From: Prevotella sp.
GTDB lineage: Bacteria > Bacteroidota > Bacteroidia > Bacteroidales > Bacteroidaceae
Assembly (NCBI GenBank): GCA_017627765.1
Contig: JAGAGD010000014.1
Span: 1-47,379, forward strand
Direction of reading: 5' to 3'
DNA: 47,379 bases
Below, in pieces: positions 24,643-34,375 of the stretch. The position numbers and the translations under genes were made by a program. Under the pieces are notes generated by a model, which ran no database searches, was not told where the DNA came from, and saw nothing but the letters and a program-made list of their open reading frames with translations. Numbering within the stretch: position 1 is the first letter of the stretch; the number at the start of each line of letters is the position of its first letter.

Positions 24643-27465
24643 ATGAAACTAAAAAGATTTCTCATTGCAGGCTTGCTACTCGTTGCAGCAATGGTACAAG
24701 CTCAGCAAATGCCTGATCTTCCTATGGATCCGGCTGTACGCACGGGAAAACTTGACAACGGTCTGACTTACTACATTCGTCAGAACGGATGGCCTGAAAA
24801 CCGTGTTAACTTCTACATTGCACAGCGCGTTGGTTCTATACAGGAGAACGACGAGCAGCGTGGTCTGGCTCACTTCCTTGAGCACATGGCATTCAATGGT
24901 TCAGAGAACTTCCCTGGTAACGACCTCATCGAGTTCACTCGCTCACTCGGAGTTGAGTTCGGAGGCGACCTGAATGCATACACTGGCATCGACCAGACAG
25001 TCTACAGAGTGTGCAACGTGCCTTCTGCACGCATTGAAGCACTCGACTCTTGTCTGCTCATTCTTCGCGACTGGTCTTGCGGCCTGCTGCTCGAAGAAGA
25101 CGAGATTCACAAGGAGCGTGGCGTCATCCACGAAGAGTGGCGTCTGCGCACATCACCAATGATGCGTATGCTTGAGCGCAACCTCGAAGACCTCTATCCT
25201 GGTTCTAAGTATGGCAAGCGCATGCCTATCGGTAAGATGGAAATCATAGACAACTTTGCTCCACAGGTTCTCCGCGATTACTATCACAAGTGGTATCGCC
25301 CAGACAATCAGGCTATCATTGTTGTAGGCGACATCGACGTTGACCGTACAGAAAAGAAAATCAAGGAAATGTTCAGCAACATTCCTCTCGATCCTAACGC
25401 AGAGCAGGTTGTAGCAGAGCAGGTTCCAGACAACAAAGAGCCTATCATCATCGTAGACAAGGACAAAGAGCAGCAGATTACTCTTGTAGAAATCATGTTC
25501 AAACACGACGCTACAGAGAAAGAAGCAAAGTCTAACATGATGTATCTCGTTGAGGAATATGCAAAGAACATGGCTGTGGAAATGCTCGACCAGCGTCTAA
25601 CCGAGAAAGGTCTTGAACCAGACTGTCCTTATCTGCAAGCTGGATGCGACGACGGAAACTTCTTCCTCGCTTCTACTAAGGATGCTTTCCAGATGAATGT
25701 TGTACCAAAAGAAGGTCGCACAGAAGAAGCACTCGCTGCTGCTTATCGTGAGGCTCTGCGTGCTGCCCAGTTCGGTTTCACTGCTACAGAATATGCCCGC
25801 GCTAAGGAGGAATACCTCAGCCGTCTTGAAAAGGCTTACACTAACCGCAACAAGATGGACAACAGCATCTTCGGTGATGCTTGTCGCGACCACTATCTTG
25901 AGAACGAACCAATACTTGACATCGAGACTGAATACCAGATGATGAGCATGCTCGTTCCTCAGATTCCTGTTGAAGTAATCAACCAGATTCTTCCAGAACT
26001 CGTAAGCACTACTGACGAAAACCTCGTTATCTTGTGCTTCAACCAGGAAAAGGAAGGCATAACTTATCCTACAAAAGACACATTCCTCAGCGCAATCAAT
26101 GCTGTTCGCGGCGAAAAGCTTGAGGCATACGTTGACAATGTTAAGGACGAACCTCTCATGACCAAGATGCCAAAGAAAGGCAAGATCAAGAGCGAGCGCA
26201 TGGTTAACGAACTCGGTTACAAGGAACTTACACTCTCTAACGGTGCTAAGGTCCTGCTCATGAAGACCGACTATAAGGATGATCAGGTTCTGATGACAGC
26301 TGTTTCTAAGGGTGGTGCTTCACTCTATGGCGAGGCTGACTATATGAACACAGCTCTTGCTGGCGCAATAATCCAGTCAAGTGGTCTTGGAAACTTCGAC
26401 AACTCTCAGCTCGACAAGGCTCTTGCTGGTAAGCAGGCAAGCGTAAGCTTCAACCTCTCTAACCTCCACGAAAGTGTAAATGGCAACTGCGTTCCTAAAG
26501 ATCTTGAGACTATGATGCAGCTCACCTACCTCACTTTCACTAACATCAAGAAAGACGAGAAGGCTTACCAGACTCTCTACAATATGCTCGAAAACGGTCT
26601 GAAGAACAGAGACCTCTCTCCTGACGTGGCTTTCTCTGACTCTCTGACAATGACACTCTACGATCGCAACCCACGCTACAAGTCTCCTACTGTTGCTGAC
26701 TTGAGCAAGATTAACTACGATCGCGTTCTGCAAATTGCTAAAGAACGTCTTGCTAACGCTGGCGACTTCACATTCGCTTTCGTTGGTAACTTCGACGAGT
26801 CTACTCTCCGCCGCCTCATCGAGCAGTACATTGCTTCACTTCCAGGAAACGCTAAGAAGAAGGAAAACTGGAAGCCAGTTACAACATACCATCAAGGAAA
26901 TGCTGTGAACAACTTCACACGCAAGATGGAAACTCCTAAGGCTAACGCTTACATGTACTGGTATAACAACCAGGTTCCTTACACTCTCGAAAACGCAATC
27001 AAGGCAAGTGCAGCAGGACAAGTTCTCGAAATGGTATATCTGAAGAAGATTCGTGAGGATGCAAGTGCTGCTTATTCTGCAAGTGCTTACGGACAGGCTG
27101 TTTGCGGTCTCGACGTTCCAATGAACATGATTGTTGGTGTTTGCCCTCTCAACCCAGAAAAGGCTGAACTTGCAACACAAATCATGCGCGACGAGGCTAA
27201 GGCTATGTGCACAACCGTTGACGCTGAAATGCTGAAGAAAGTTAAGGAAGCAATGCTCAACAAGTATGAAGAAAACGGAAAGCGCAACGGCTACTGGATG
27301 GGCTTGATTACCGACTTTGACGAGCTCGGCATCGACCGTTACAATGGATACAAGGACATTGTAAACGCTCTTACACCTGAGTCTATCTCTGCCTTCATGC
27401 GTGATGTAATCTTCGCAGGTGGTAACTCTGTAGAAGTAATCATGCTCCCAGAAACTGAGAAATAA
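24643..27465 (+). CDS. M16 family zinc peptidase (insulinase/pitrilysin-like), exported
   Basis: The 940-residue protein starts with a signal peptide (MKLKRFLIAGLLLVAAMVQAQQ). The inverted zinc motif HFLEH is at residues 77-81 and the third ligand Glu lies about 75 residues later in ERGVIHEEWR. The usual four M16 modules fit: the first pair up to ~470, the second ~525-940, the latter lacking the metal motif. There is no T9SS tail, so it is probably periplasmic, where M16 enzymes degrade short peptides. It is a single-gene unit flanked by its own promoter and terminator. Confidence 0.93.
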   Translation: MKLKRFLIAGLLLVAAMVQAQQMPDLPMDPAVRTGKLDNGLTYYIRQNGWPENRVNFYIAQRVGSIQENDEQRGLAHFLEHMAFNGSENFPGNDLIEFTRSLGVEFGGDLNAYTGIDQTVYRVCNVPSARIEALDSCLLILRDWSCGLLLEEDEIHKERGVIHEEWRLRTSPMMRMLERNLEDLYPGSKYGKRMPIGKMEIIDNFAPQVLRDYYHKWYRPDNQAIIVVGDIDVDRTEKKIKEMFSNIPLDPNAEQVVAEQVPDNKEPIIIVDKDKEQQITLVEIMFKHDATEKEAKSNMMYLVEEYAKNMAVEMLDQRLTEKGLEPDCPYLQAGCDDGNFFLASTKDAFQMNVVPKEGRTEEALAAAYREALRAAQFGFTATEYARAKEEYLSRLEKAYTNRNKMDNSIFGDACRDHYLENEPILDIETEYQMMSMLVPQIPVEVINQILPELVSTTDENLVILCFNQEKEGITYPTKDTFLSAINAVRGEKLEAYVDNVKDEPLMTKMPKKGKIKSERMVNELGYKELTLSNGAKVLLMKTDYKDDQVLMTAVSKGGASLYGEADYMNTALAGAIIQSSGLGNFDNSQLDKALAGKQASVSFNLSNLHESVNGNCVPKDLETMMQLTYLTFTNIKKDEKAYQTLYNMLENGLKNRDLSPDVAFSDSLTMTLYDRNPRYKSPTVADLSKINYDRVLQIAKERLANAGDFTFAFVGNFDESTLRRLIEQYIASLPGNAKKKENWKPVTTYHQGNAVNNFTRKMETPKANAYMYWYNNQVPYTLENAIKASAAGQVLEMVYLKKIREDASAAYSASAYGQAVCGLDVPMNMIVGVCPLNPEKAELATQIMRDEAKAMCTTVDAEMLKKVKEAMLNKYEENGKRNGYWMGLITDFDELGIDRYNGYKDIVNALTPESISAFMRDVIFAGGNSVEVIMLPETEK

Positions 27466-27492
27466 TTATTTCACTAATAATAATTGCCTAAG

Positions 27493-27530
27493 AAAGGAGG
27501 TAAACTGAATCAATGGTTTACCTCCTTTTT
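27493..27530 (+). terminator. Intrinsic terminator
   Basis: AAAGGAGGTAAAC pairs exactly with GTTTACCTCCTTT across 10 bases, followed by T residues. It closes the M16 gene. Confidence 0.9.
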
Positions 27531-27611
27531 AGGTTTCTGATATTTATGGATTATTTATCTTATAAAAGAATATACACACTCTATACGTAATCACCACATC
27601 ATCTTCTATGT

Positions 27612-28403
27612 TTAGTTCATTCCATAGGTATGTACGCTGGTGGCTTGCGCTGAAGGAAGATAGTTGATTCCCCACCAGCACATTTGCAGAAGGATAAACG
27701 AGAAGAGCAGACACCAAAGAGAAATGACGGTGTATTTGTGGTTTGTCAGCCGAAGGTGGATATATAGCAGATATGCCATCCATGTGGCGGCAGCCCATGT
27801 TTCTTTCGGGTCCCACGACCAATAGTGTCCCCATGCCTCTTTAGCCCATAACGCTCCGAAGAGCATCCCGATGGATAAGAAAGCCCACCCCACATCAACC
27901 ATGTTGTCGGTTATCTCCATCTCGTTATCGCTCGGCTCGGTTTTCTTTACAAACAGCAGATATACAGCCATTACTGTTGCAGCACCAAGCATGGCATAAG
28001 CAAACATATAGACAATGACGTGTGGTGCAAACCATGCACTCTGCAACGCAGGCATAAGTGCCTTTGTGTGGATTTCAGGCTTGAAAAGATTTACGCAGAT
28101 GAAGACAACTGCAAGTACAGTGCTGAAAGACAAAATCCACTTATATCGCCAACGGGTGTAGGTGATGAGTCCTGCTAAGGGAAGGAAAAACGAATACCAA
28201 AGACGGGTCTCCCCCATCGTGCGCATTGGCGGCCGCTCAAGCGTTATCCACAGCAACATGATATAGGCGAAAAAGACAAGCAGACCAAGTGAAGTTAAGC
28301 CTATAGCGATGCTTCTTCGGTTCTTCCATGCCGCAAATGCAGCAAAAGTCCACATTGCGACTGATACTAAAGCAAACCAGATGAAATTATCCCAGAGTTT
28401 CAT
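27612..28403 (-). CDS. ccsA: Cytochrome c biogenesis protein CcsA (heme-handling, ResC-like)
   Basis: I start at ATG 28403 (263 residues), which overlaps the resB stop as ATGA. It is a multi-helix membrane protein with the tryptophan-rich heme motif WGHYWSWDPKETWAAATW near residues 178-195 and conserved His in WFAPHVIVYM and further on. In system II cytochrome c maturation, CcsA with ResB/CcsB moves heme across the membrane and attaches it to CxxCH motifs. Its substrates here are obviously NrfA and NrfH. It is the last gene of the nrf cluster. Confidence 0.92.
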   Translation of the reverse strand: MKLWDNFIWFALVSVAMWTFAAFAAWKNRRSIAIGLTSLGLLVFFAYIMLLWITLERPPMRTMGETRLWYSFFLPLAGLITYTRWRYKWILSFSTVLAVVFICVNLFKPEIHTKALMPALQSAWFAPHVIVYMFAYAMLGAATVMAVYLLFVKKTEPSDNEMEITDNMVDVGWAFLSIGMLFGALWAKEAWGHYWSWDPKETWAAATWMAYLLYIHLRLTNHKYTVISLWCLLFSFILLQMCWWGINYLPSAQATSVHTYGMN

Positions 28404-29344
28404 TTTTCTTTTCCTTTTCTTCTTTGTGACACAATAAATACGAGTGCAGAACCAACAAGCAGCATGTATATTCCCACGTAAACAACTGTCATCCAAGAGT
28501 CGTTGACTACTTCAAAAACACTCATCTGACTCATAACCCCTGCCTCATAGTCGTAGCCATACTGATAGATTTTCCAACCATCCACAGTCAGAGGCATGTT
28601 CACTTCTATAACAGCATGAATATTCTTCCCGCTCTTTGTCAGAACCTGAACGTCAGAGGCAAAACGCTTTGGCATGCGCTGTTCTATAGAGTCGCCCTCC
28701 CATTCTTCCAGAATAAACTTGTTCAATTCTATAGCTAATGGCAGTTCAACGATATTCTGCTGCTCGTTTAACGCCCTCCACTCAGGTTCACCAACGACTG
28801 TATATATCTTCAGCCGTTTCATGTCTGCACTTCCAAGCGTACCAGCAACAACAACGATAAAAAGACCGATATGGCAGACAAGCGAGGGCAACATGTAGAA
28901 ACGTTGCGACAAAGGCATTTCGCTTCTAACAAGCCGAATAATCTGCACTATGGCTATCTCGCCTACAATGACTGACATCCAAAGATAAGACAAGACAAAG
29001 GGCCAGAACGAGAGCATCTTGCTTATCCCCAATGGGTCTATAGGGTCTGCTGTTGACGAAACCTGCCGTGTGAGTCCCATCACTACCGTCAGCACAACAG
29101 CGTAGAAAAGTGCTGGCACGGCAGCCTGTGGCGTAGTAATCCATCGGAAGAAATATAACTTACTGCGGAAATATGCCATAACAACGAGTGCCCCTACTAA
29201 TAAAACTATTGCAATAAGGTTGGCTGGAAAGGCAAACAAATCCCAACAAACAGGACCTACAGTCAACTGCAACATCAGTCCGCTCAGCAACAAGCCTCCG
29301 CCTATTGCAAATCCTTCGGCAAAACCCCAAGTCTTTTTCCACAT
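28400..29344 (-). CDS. resB: Cytochrome c biogenesis protein ResB (CcsB-like)
   Basis: I start at ATG 29344 (314 residues). It has several transmembrane helices: ~10-30, 40-60, 75-95, 112-135 and 158-178. A soluble domain follows (VVEWPLAIELNKF-like strands, EVNMPLTVDGWKIYQYGYD), and a last helix lies near 285-305. GWKIYQ is a hallmark of ResB/CcsB. It is the partner of CcsA, probably holding apocytochrome for heme ligation. It lies 135 bp downstream of nrfA with a hairpin between, so expression may be lower than that of nrfA. Confidence 0.9.
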   Translation of the reverse strand: MWKKTWGFAEGFAIGGGLLLSGLMLQLTVGPVCWDLFAFPANLIAIVLLVGALVVMAYFRSKLYFFRWITTPQAAVPALFYAVVLTVVMGLTRQVSSTADPIDPLGISKMLSFWPFVLSYLWMSVIVGEIAIVQIIRLVRSEMPLSQRFYMLPSLVCHIGLFIVVVAGTLGSADMKRLKIYTVVGEPEWRALNEQQNIVELPLAIELNKFILEEWEGDSIEQRMPKRFASDVQVLTKSGKNIHAVIEVNMPLTVDGWKIYQYGYDYEAGVMSQMSVFEVVNDSWMTVVYVGIYMLLVGSALVFIVSQRRKGKEK

Positions 29345-29379
29345 AATCAATGACTATATAAGAACAATAAAAACAAAAG

Positions 29380-29438
29380 AGAGTCAAGACTATAGACATA
29401 CCTACTCTGCGTTCTTCCGATGACTACAGTCTTAACTC
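29380..29438 (-). terminator. Hairpin between nrfA and resB (possible attenuator)
   Basis: Read leftward, GAGTTAAGACTGTAG pairs with CTATAGTCTTGACTC (two G-T pairs) around a ~29-base loop, followed by a T-rich stretch. It could end part of the nrfHA transcripts before the biogenesis genes. Confidence 0.6.
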
Positions 29439-29479
29439 CCCCTACTTATTCAATTATAGAAACAATTTTATGATATTTC

Positions 29480-30967
29480 CTAAAGCGAAATCAACTTACC
29501 TTTCTTCTTCGCATCGTCAATCCACTTCGGAACGATAGCCTGCAAGAAACGCTGCTTCTTGTCCATCAGTTTCGCCATGTCAAGACCAATATAGGCCTGT
29601 GCCTTTGCCTTAGTAGATATGTCTGGCATAGGCACTTCACCAGTAAATCCATGACGGGCAAGCACTTTAGCAATGCGCAGACGAGCCTGCTGAGCATAGT
29701 CAACGCTGTGGCTCAATATGCGTGTAACCTCCTGCGGAGCATGGAACGTAGCACCATGACTTGCTATAGCAAAGTCCCAGCGCCACTGGCTCTTGCGCAG
29801 CAAGTCTTGAATAGGTTTCATTTCGGCTTCGGTAGCACCCTTGTCAATGGCAAACTTAGCCTCGATGTGGGCTGTAGCCAGTTCCTTCTCGGCGCGGTTT
29901 CTCACCTCAATGCATTTCTCCTGCCGCTCATATACATTCTGGCGCAACACTTCAGCATCCTGACGGTGGCAGGTCTGACAAGTGCGATCTATGTTGGCAA
30001 GAGGCGACATGATATGATGGTCGGTAAACTTCACTCCGCCCTCCTGCTTGTAAGGCATGTGGCAGTCGGCACACGAAACACCGCGCTGTCCGTGAATACC
30101 CATCTTTGATATTTCATATCCAGGATGCTGGGCCTTCAGTATAGGAGTCTTTGACAGAGGATGAATATAGTCGTAGAAACCGATTGAGTCGTAGTAGGCC
30201 TCAATATTCTCAACAGTAAGCCCCTTGTCTTGCGGGAACATCAAGTAGTCAGTCTCCTTGTTGAAATAATATTCTGTATGACACTGCGCACAAACCAGCG
30301 AGCGCATTTCCTGATGGGAAGCTTTCTTGACATCCATTCCACGACGAGCCCAAGCCTCATAGAGTGCAGGACGTGCAGGACGAAGGTCCATCGTGCGGGC
30401 GTCGTGACAGTCGGAGCAACCTATAGTATTGTGGATTTCATGACCTAGTTCGCTCCATCGTGCGTGATAGAAATTGCCTATTCCCATTTCGCGCATCATG
30501 CGTGGCACGTCAGGTCCCTTGCAAGTCCAGCACGTAGCGGGCTGCATGTCGGCATCGCCATCAATGCCTGGATTGCCCGTACGCAGAATCTTGCGCATGT
30601 CATCAATGGCATGCTTGTGTCCACGTGGAGTATTATAGTGGCGTGAGAAAGCATATCCAGCCCACAGAATTACCATTTCGGGACGTTCTTCGAGCACGTC
30701 AACCTCCTGTGAAGAATTATACTTACTAACAAACGAAGTATCTTCAGTCATCGACCAAGTCTCGTATTCGCGAGGATAGTCGGCCTTGAACTTCTCGTTT
30801 TGTGCAACAATCGAGTCGGTGAATACGTTTCGCTTGTTGTTGAACACACTCGCTACTTCGGCTCTTCGCTCAAGCAGCGAACTGACTACGAGCCCCAGCA
30901 GAAAGACAGCAACCATGCTGCCCCCGAAGATGAGCCAGCCCTGCCAACGTTTCAATTGTTTTGCCAT
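29480..30967 (-). CDS. nrfA: Ammonia-forming cytochrome c nitrite reductase, catalytic subunit
   Basis: The 495-residue protein has the defining NrfA pattern: the active-site heme motif CWTCK (146-150) with lysine instead of histidine, and four CxxCH hemes at 184-188, 226-230, 299-303 and 330-334. An N-terminal hydrophobic segment (12-31) exports or anchors it. It reduces nitrite to ammonium with six electrons in the periplasm. KQEGGVKFTDHHIMSP supplies the conserved active-site and Ca-site region. It lies 77 bp after nrfH, its membrane electron donor. Confidence 0.97.
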   Translation of the reverse strand: MAKQLKRWQGWLIFGGSMVAVFLLGLVVSSLLERRAEVASVFNNKRNVFTDSIVAQNEKFKADYPREYETWSMTEDTSFVSKYNSSQEVDVLEERPEMVILWAGYAFSRHYNTPRGHKHAIDDMRKILRTGNPGIDGDADMQPATCWTCKGPDVPRMMREMGIGNFYHARWSELGHEIHNTIGCSDCHDARTMDLRPARPALYEAWARRGMDVKKASHQEMRSLVCAQCHTEYYFNKETDYLMFPQDKGLTVENIEAYYDSIGFYDYIHPLSKTPILKAQHPGYEISKMGIHGQRGVSCADCHMPYKQEGGVKFTDHHIMSPLANIDRTCQTCHRQDAEVLRQNVYERQEKCIEVRNRAEKELATAHIEAKFAIDKGATEAEMKPIQDLLRKSQWRWDFAIASHGATFHAPQEVTRILSHSVDYAQQARLRIAKVLARHGFTGEVPMPDISTKAKAQAYIGLDMAKLMDKKQRFLQAIVPKWIDDAKKKGKLISL

Positions 30968-31044
30968 ATTGTTTGTTGTTTTTTAATGTTTCTGTGATAA
31001 ATGTTTTCTTGAATAATCCTAAAGAGTTTCGAGACATTCCTTTT

Positions 31045-31653
31045 CTATTTTCCCGCAATCTTCTGCAACCACTCAGGCACAGGGCTTTGGGGCAAAGGAG
31101 TCTGACTTTCGGCAGCAGGTGTCGAAGATAGAGAGTTCATTCCTCCGTGCGGCACGTTTCTGTGACAGTCCCAACATGCCATTCCCTCGCCAGTCTTAGC
31201 CATCATGTAGTCAATACGTCCTGTCTTTACAAACTCCTGATTCAGCTGGGTGTGGCAGCGAATGCAGTTGTCCATTATCACCTTTGCGCTTGCATCTTCA
31301 GCCATTATAGCCTGACGCTCTGACTTGGAGAGGAAATAGGCAACGTGTTTCATTCCGTCCATTCCCTTAAACAAGTATTTCCTGACCATGTTCTGGTGAG
31401 GAACATGGCAGTCGTTGCAAGTAGCATCACGGCCATGAGACGAGTGTGACCACGTAGCGTAGTAGGGAGTCATTATGTGACAGTTGACGCATGCTGCCGG
31501 GTCGTCGGCAAGATAGGTATGCATGCGAAGCAAATAGAGGAACAATAAGCCTAAACCAACGAAGACACCGCAACACAGCAGCAATCCGACTCGCTGACGA
31601 TAGTTAAGCCGGCGACCGAAGTCTTTTAGTTTCTTCATCGCTTTTGACAACAT
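31045..31653 (-). CDS. nrfH: Cytochrome c nitrite reductase small subunit
   Basis: I start at ATG 31653 (202 residues; ATG 31638 is also possible). A basic N-terminus is followed by one membrane helix (~21-43). Four heme motifs come next: CVNCH (55-59), CNDCH (79-83), CIRCH (130-134) and CWDCH (160-164). This NapC/NirT-type quinol dehydrogenase passes electrons from menaquinol to NrfA. A short Pro/Ser-rich tail after residue 170 is not conserved. It is the first gene of nrfHA-resB-ccsA. Confidence 0.95.
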   Translation of the reverse strand: MLSKAMKKLKDFGRRLNYRQRVGLLLCCGVFVGLGLLFLYLLRMHTYLADDPAACVNCHIMTPYYATWSHSSHGRDATCNDCHVPHQNMVRKYLFKGMDGMKHVAYFLSKSERQAIMAEDASAKVIMDNCIRCHTQLNQEFVKTGRIDYMMAKTGEGMACWDCHRNVPHGGMNSLSSTPAAESQTPLPQSPVPEWLQKIAGK

Positions 31654-31722
31654 AATTATTATAAGGTTTTGTTCGCTTAATAAGTCTTCCTCATAGAAAG
31701 AAAACAACTTTCATTATGTTCG

Positions 31723-31755
31723 CAAATATACATAAATTATATTACAATATGCAAC
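31723..31755 (-). promoter_or_regulatory. Promoter of the nrf operon
   Basis: Read leftward, GTTG (31755-31752), 21 bases, TATATTTG (31730-31723). Full -7 and good -33. The leader is about 65 nt. I saw no obvious regulator palindrome overlapping it. Confidence 0.65.
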
Positions 31756-31883
31756 TTTTTCGCGCTTTTTTGTAAAAAATATTAATACTTATCGCCTTTT
31801 CTATATCTTAAAAGCAATATTTATGCAGAACTATCTTGACATGACAAACTACATCTGAAAATGTTTTGCAAAGAAAACACGAA

Positions 31884-31916
31884 AAAGGCGCAAGCCCACT
31901 ATGGAGCTCGCGCCTT
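31884..31916 (-). terminator. Intrinsic terminator
   Basis: Read leftward, AAGGCGCGAGC pairs with GCTTGCGCCTT (one G-T), followed by TTT. It ends the Omp28-like gene. Confidence 0.85.
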
Positions 31917-31946
31917 CACCTAACATTATTATGAAGAGAAAAAAAA

Positions 31947-33926
31947 CTATTCAACTACAACCTTTACAGTCTTGCCATTGCTCAGTCTTACGATGTTTAC
32001 ACCCTTCTGAGGAGCATTAAGCTGGCGACCGTCAAGAGAATAGCGTGCCACTTCGTGAGCATCGCCCTTGTTAATGTCAGTGATTGAAGTCTCTGAAGTA
32101 ACAATATGTTTAGCATCAGCATTGATAATTTCGCCTCTTGAAGAATTATAGAGCAGGGCAATAACCTTGATGTTGTCTGGGTTTTGCATAACCTTGTTTC
32201 CTACAAGGCTGAATGTTGTTTCATGAGACTGAACAGCATCCTTAACGATAGGAGAAGTGATAGAGCCACTCACGCCATTAAGAGCATTTTGTGCTGCAAT
32301 GAGAACGTGGTTATACTCAAGACCTGCGACACGTTTTCCGCCATTAATAAACTTCAACATTCCCTCAACATCATGGAAATAATCCGAGCCTTTATAATCA
32401 TAATAGGCGTTAGATTGCGCCCAGGCACTGCCGCCACCAGTCAGTCCGTCTTCGGTCAGAACATAGATAACGCTATAAGGCGCATCATCACGGTTTAAGA
32501 AGAACTTAGACTCTGACCTTACGTTGATTTCTGTTTTTTCCTCATTAGCCCAAACGCCTATTACATCGATTCTGCCTTCTACAGGCTTAGCCAGTTCTTC
32601 GTCGATAACTTCTGGAATATTGAACTTTCCATTAATGTTGTCACCACAATAAGCATCGGTCTCACGATAACGGTTTACATAAGCAGCAGGGAAGCCTCCG
32701 ACAGTAGAAATAAGATCAGAATAGTCTGCAACCTGCATTGGCTCTGAAGCGCCTGCTCCTGGCCAGTGAACTGCTATTCCAATGAAGCTGTCAGGATATC
32801 TGTTTGGCAGCTCGTCCATAGCAACCATGCCACGAGGACACCACTGGCACCATGTTCCGGTATACTCTTCCATAACAACCTTGCGGTTTGGAGTCTGAGA
32901 GACTGTAAGCAGTTTGCCTTCTGCAGGCTTTGTACCCATTCTGTTTTCAACACCATTTACCTTAGTAATCTTAAACTGTTTTTCCTGAACGATTGGCTCG
33001 CTTGCAGCAGCGAATGGCAGCGTAATCGATGTTGCAGCATTTAACAAATTGAAAGGTATAGCAAAGTCATAGTGCTGTTCTTCTCCGTCAACACCATCGG
33101 TAGTTATAATGTAGTCGATGCTTGAAATACTTTTTCCGTTATTGAACAAAGGAATCTCCACATCAACACTGCCATTAATCAAAGCAACATGCTCTCCAAA
33201 GTTCAACGGTGTCACAGCATTTTCTGGGAAATCGCCTTCCATAACAGCCTGAACACTCAGGTTTCCATAATTTTCTGTCTTAACATCATACCATCCTTCA
33301 CCTTGTCCGAGATTGCCATAGATATATGTAGGATATCTGTTGGTACCCTCACTGACAAGTGAAAGAGGATAACTCTCATAGGCCTGAGTGTCGTCAAGCT
33401 GAGTATAGTCAAATCCCATGAGAATACCATCAAGCCCTTCTGTATTTAGAACTGGCTGATTGTCGAGGACAACATCGGTCCATCCTGTTGTAGCCGAAGC
33501 TACATTCTGAGAGACTATCTCCTCACCTATTCCTCCACCTTCATTGATAAGAACGACAAACACGCGCGATGCACCGATAGGCTGGCACAGACCGAAGCGT
33601 ATTGCCACAAACTTTGTTCCGTTGTAGGTTTTCAGATAGTCAGCAGGAAGGAATATGGCTGCTCTCAAGGTGCCAGGAAAATTTGGCAGACCAATTCCAT
33701 CGTCAGCGGCAGCCAGCGAGTTGGATGTATATCCTCCCATAAGAGCCTGATTAGCCCCTACTTCAATTTTGCGAGGAGCATTCTGTTTCTTGTCCTTAAA
33801 CGACTGTGCAGCCTTTTGTTGCAATACGCCCACAGGAGCCTTCTTCACCTGAGAAATGACTTGTGCCGAAACGTTTAATGACATAAATGCCACAGCAACG
33901 AAAAGTAAAATCTTTTTCATACGCAT
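31947..33926 (-). CDS. Omp28-like/thioredoxin-fold T9SS-exported protein
   Basis: I start at ATG 33926 (659 residues; ATG 33920 is equally good), giving a signal peptide ending in NVSAQ. The N-terminal ~330 residues are beta-rich and carry two sandwich-like modules. Then EEYTGTWCQWCPRGMVAMDEL places a CxxC thioredoxin-type pair at ~357-360, in the wording of the Omp28-related family. The C-terminus (ARYSLDGRQLN...KGVNIVRLSNGKTVKVVVE) is a T9SS sorting domain. A surface thiol or redox role is possible; Omp28 relatives have been linked to adhesion. The earlier in-frame start 33 codons upstream lacks a signal peptide and is rejected. Confidence 0.82.
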   Translation of the reverse strand: MRMKKILLFVAVAFMSLNVSAQVISQVKKAPVGVLQQKAAQSFKDKKQNAPRKIEVGANQALMGGYTSNSLAAADDGIGLPNFPGTLRAAIFLPADYLKTYNGTKFVAIRFGLCQPIGASRVFVVLINEGGGIGEEIVSQNVASATTGWTDVVLDNQPVLNTEGLDGILMGFDYTQLDDTQAYESYPLSLVSEGTNRYPTYIYGNLGQGEGWYDVKTENYGNLSVQAVMEGDFPENAVTPLNFGEHVALINGSVDVEIPLFNNGKSISSIDYIITTDGVDGEEQHYDFAIPFNLLNAATSITLPFAAASEPIVQEKQFKITKVNGVENRMGTKPAEGKLLTVSQTPNRKVVMEEYTGTWCQWCPRGMVAMDELPNRYPDSFIGIAVHWPGAGASEPMQVADYSDLISTVGGFPAAYVNRYRETDAYCGDNINGKFNIPEVIDEELAKPVEGRIDVIGVWANEEKTEINVRSESKFFLNRDDAPYSVIYVLTEDGLTGGGSAWAQSNAYYDYKGSDYFHDVEGMLKFINGGKRVAGLEYNHVLIAAQNALNGVSGSITSPIVKDAVQSHETTFSLVGNKVMQNPDNIKVIALLYNSSRGEIINADAKHIVTSETSITDINKGDAHEVARYSLDGRQLNAPQKGVNIVRLSNGKTVKVVVE

Positions 33927-34084
33927 TTTAAAGTTTAATTTGTTTTCCCTTTTTCTGAGATTTATGAGTCTCGATGCCCATCGTTTTCTGACAAATCTTT
34001 TTTTACTCTGATTGACATAAGGCATTGCAGACTGTTATTCTTCCTTATAGTTGATATTAAAACAAATAGTGTTTGTTTTGCGTG

Positions 34085-34116
34085 TAAATTTACGTTTTTA
34101 TTTCGAACAACACAAA
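34085..34116 (-). promoter_or_regulatory. Promoter of the Omp28-like gene
   Basis: Read leftward, TTTG (34116-34113), 20 bases, TAAATTTA (34092-34085): one mismatch to the -7 consensus. The leader is about 155 nt. Confidence 0.6.
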
Positions 34117-34240
34117 ATAAAATCAGTCAAGACTCCCATTTCTTAGCACTTCTATTCGCAGGCTAACTCAGAGTAAGACTAAGAAAGGATTAATCTCTTT
34201 GTATCAGCAGGCTTAAAGCATAAAACGGCAACAAAGAAAA

Positions 34241-34279
34241 AGCCATCTCAAGCACAAAGAAAAGTGACTTGAGATGGCT
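34241..34279 (-). terminator. Intrinsic terminator
   Basis: Read leftward, GCCATCTCAAG pairs exactly with CTTGAGATGGC, followed by TTTTTC. It ends the M6 protease gene. Confidence 0.88.
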
Positions 34280-34375
34280 TCCTATTATTTTTCTATGTTA
34301 TAGCACCCGCAACAAAAACGGCATCTTGCAGCATCTAATTACGAGTATACAACTGTTCATGTCAGACTATTATCT

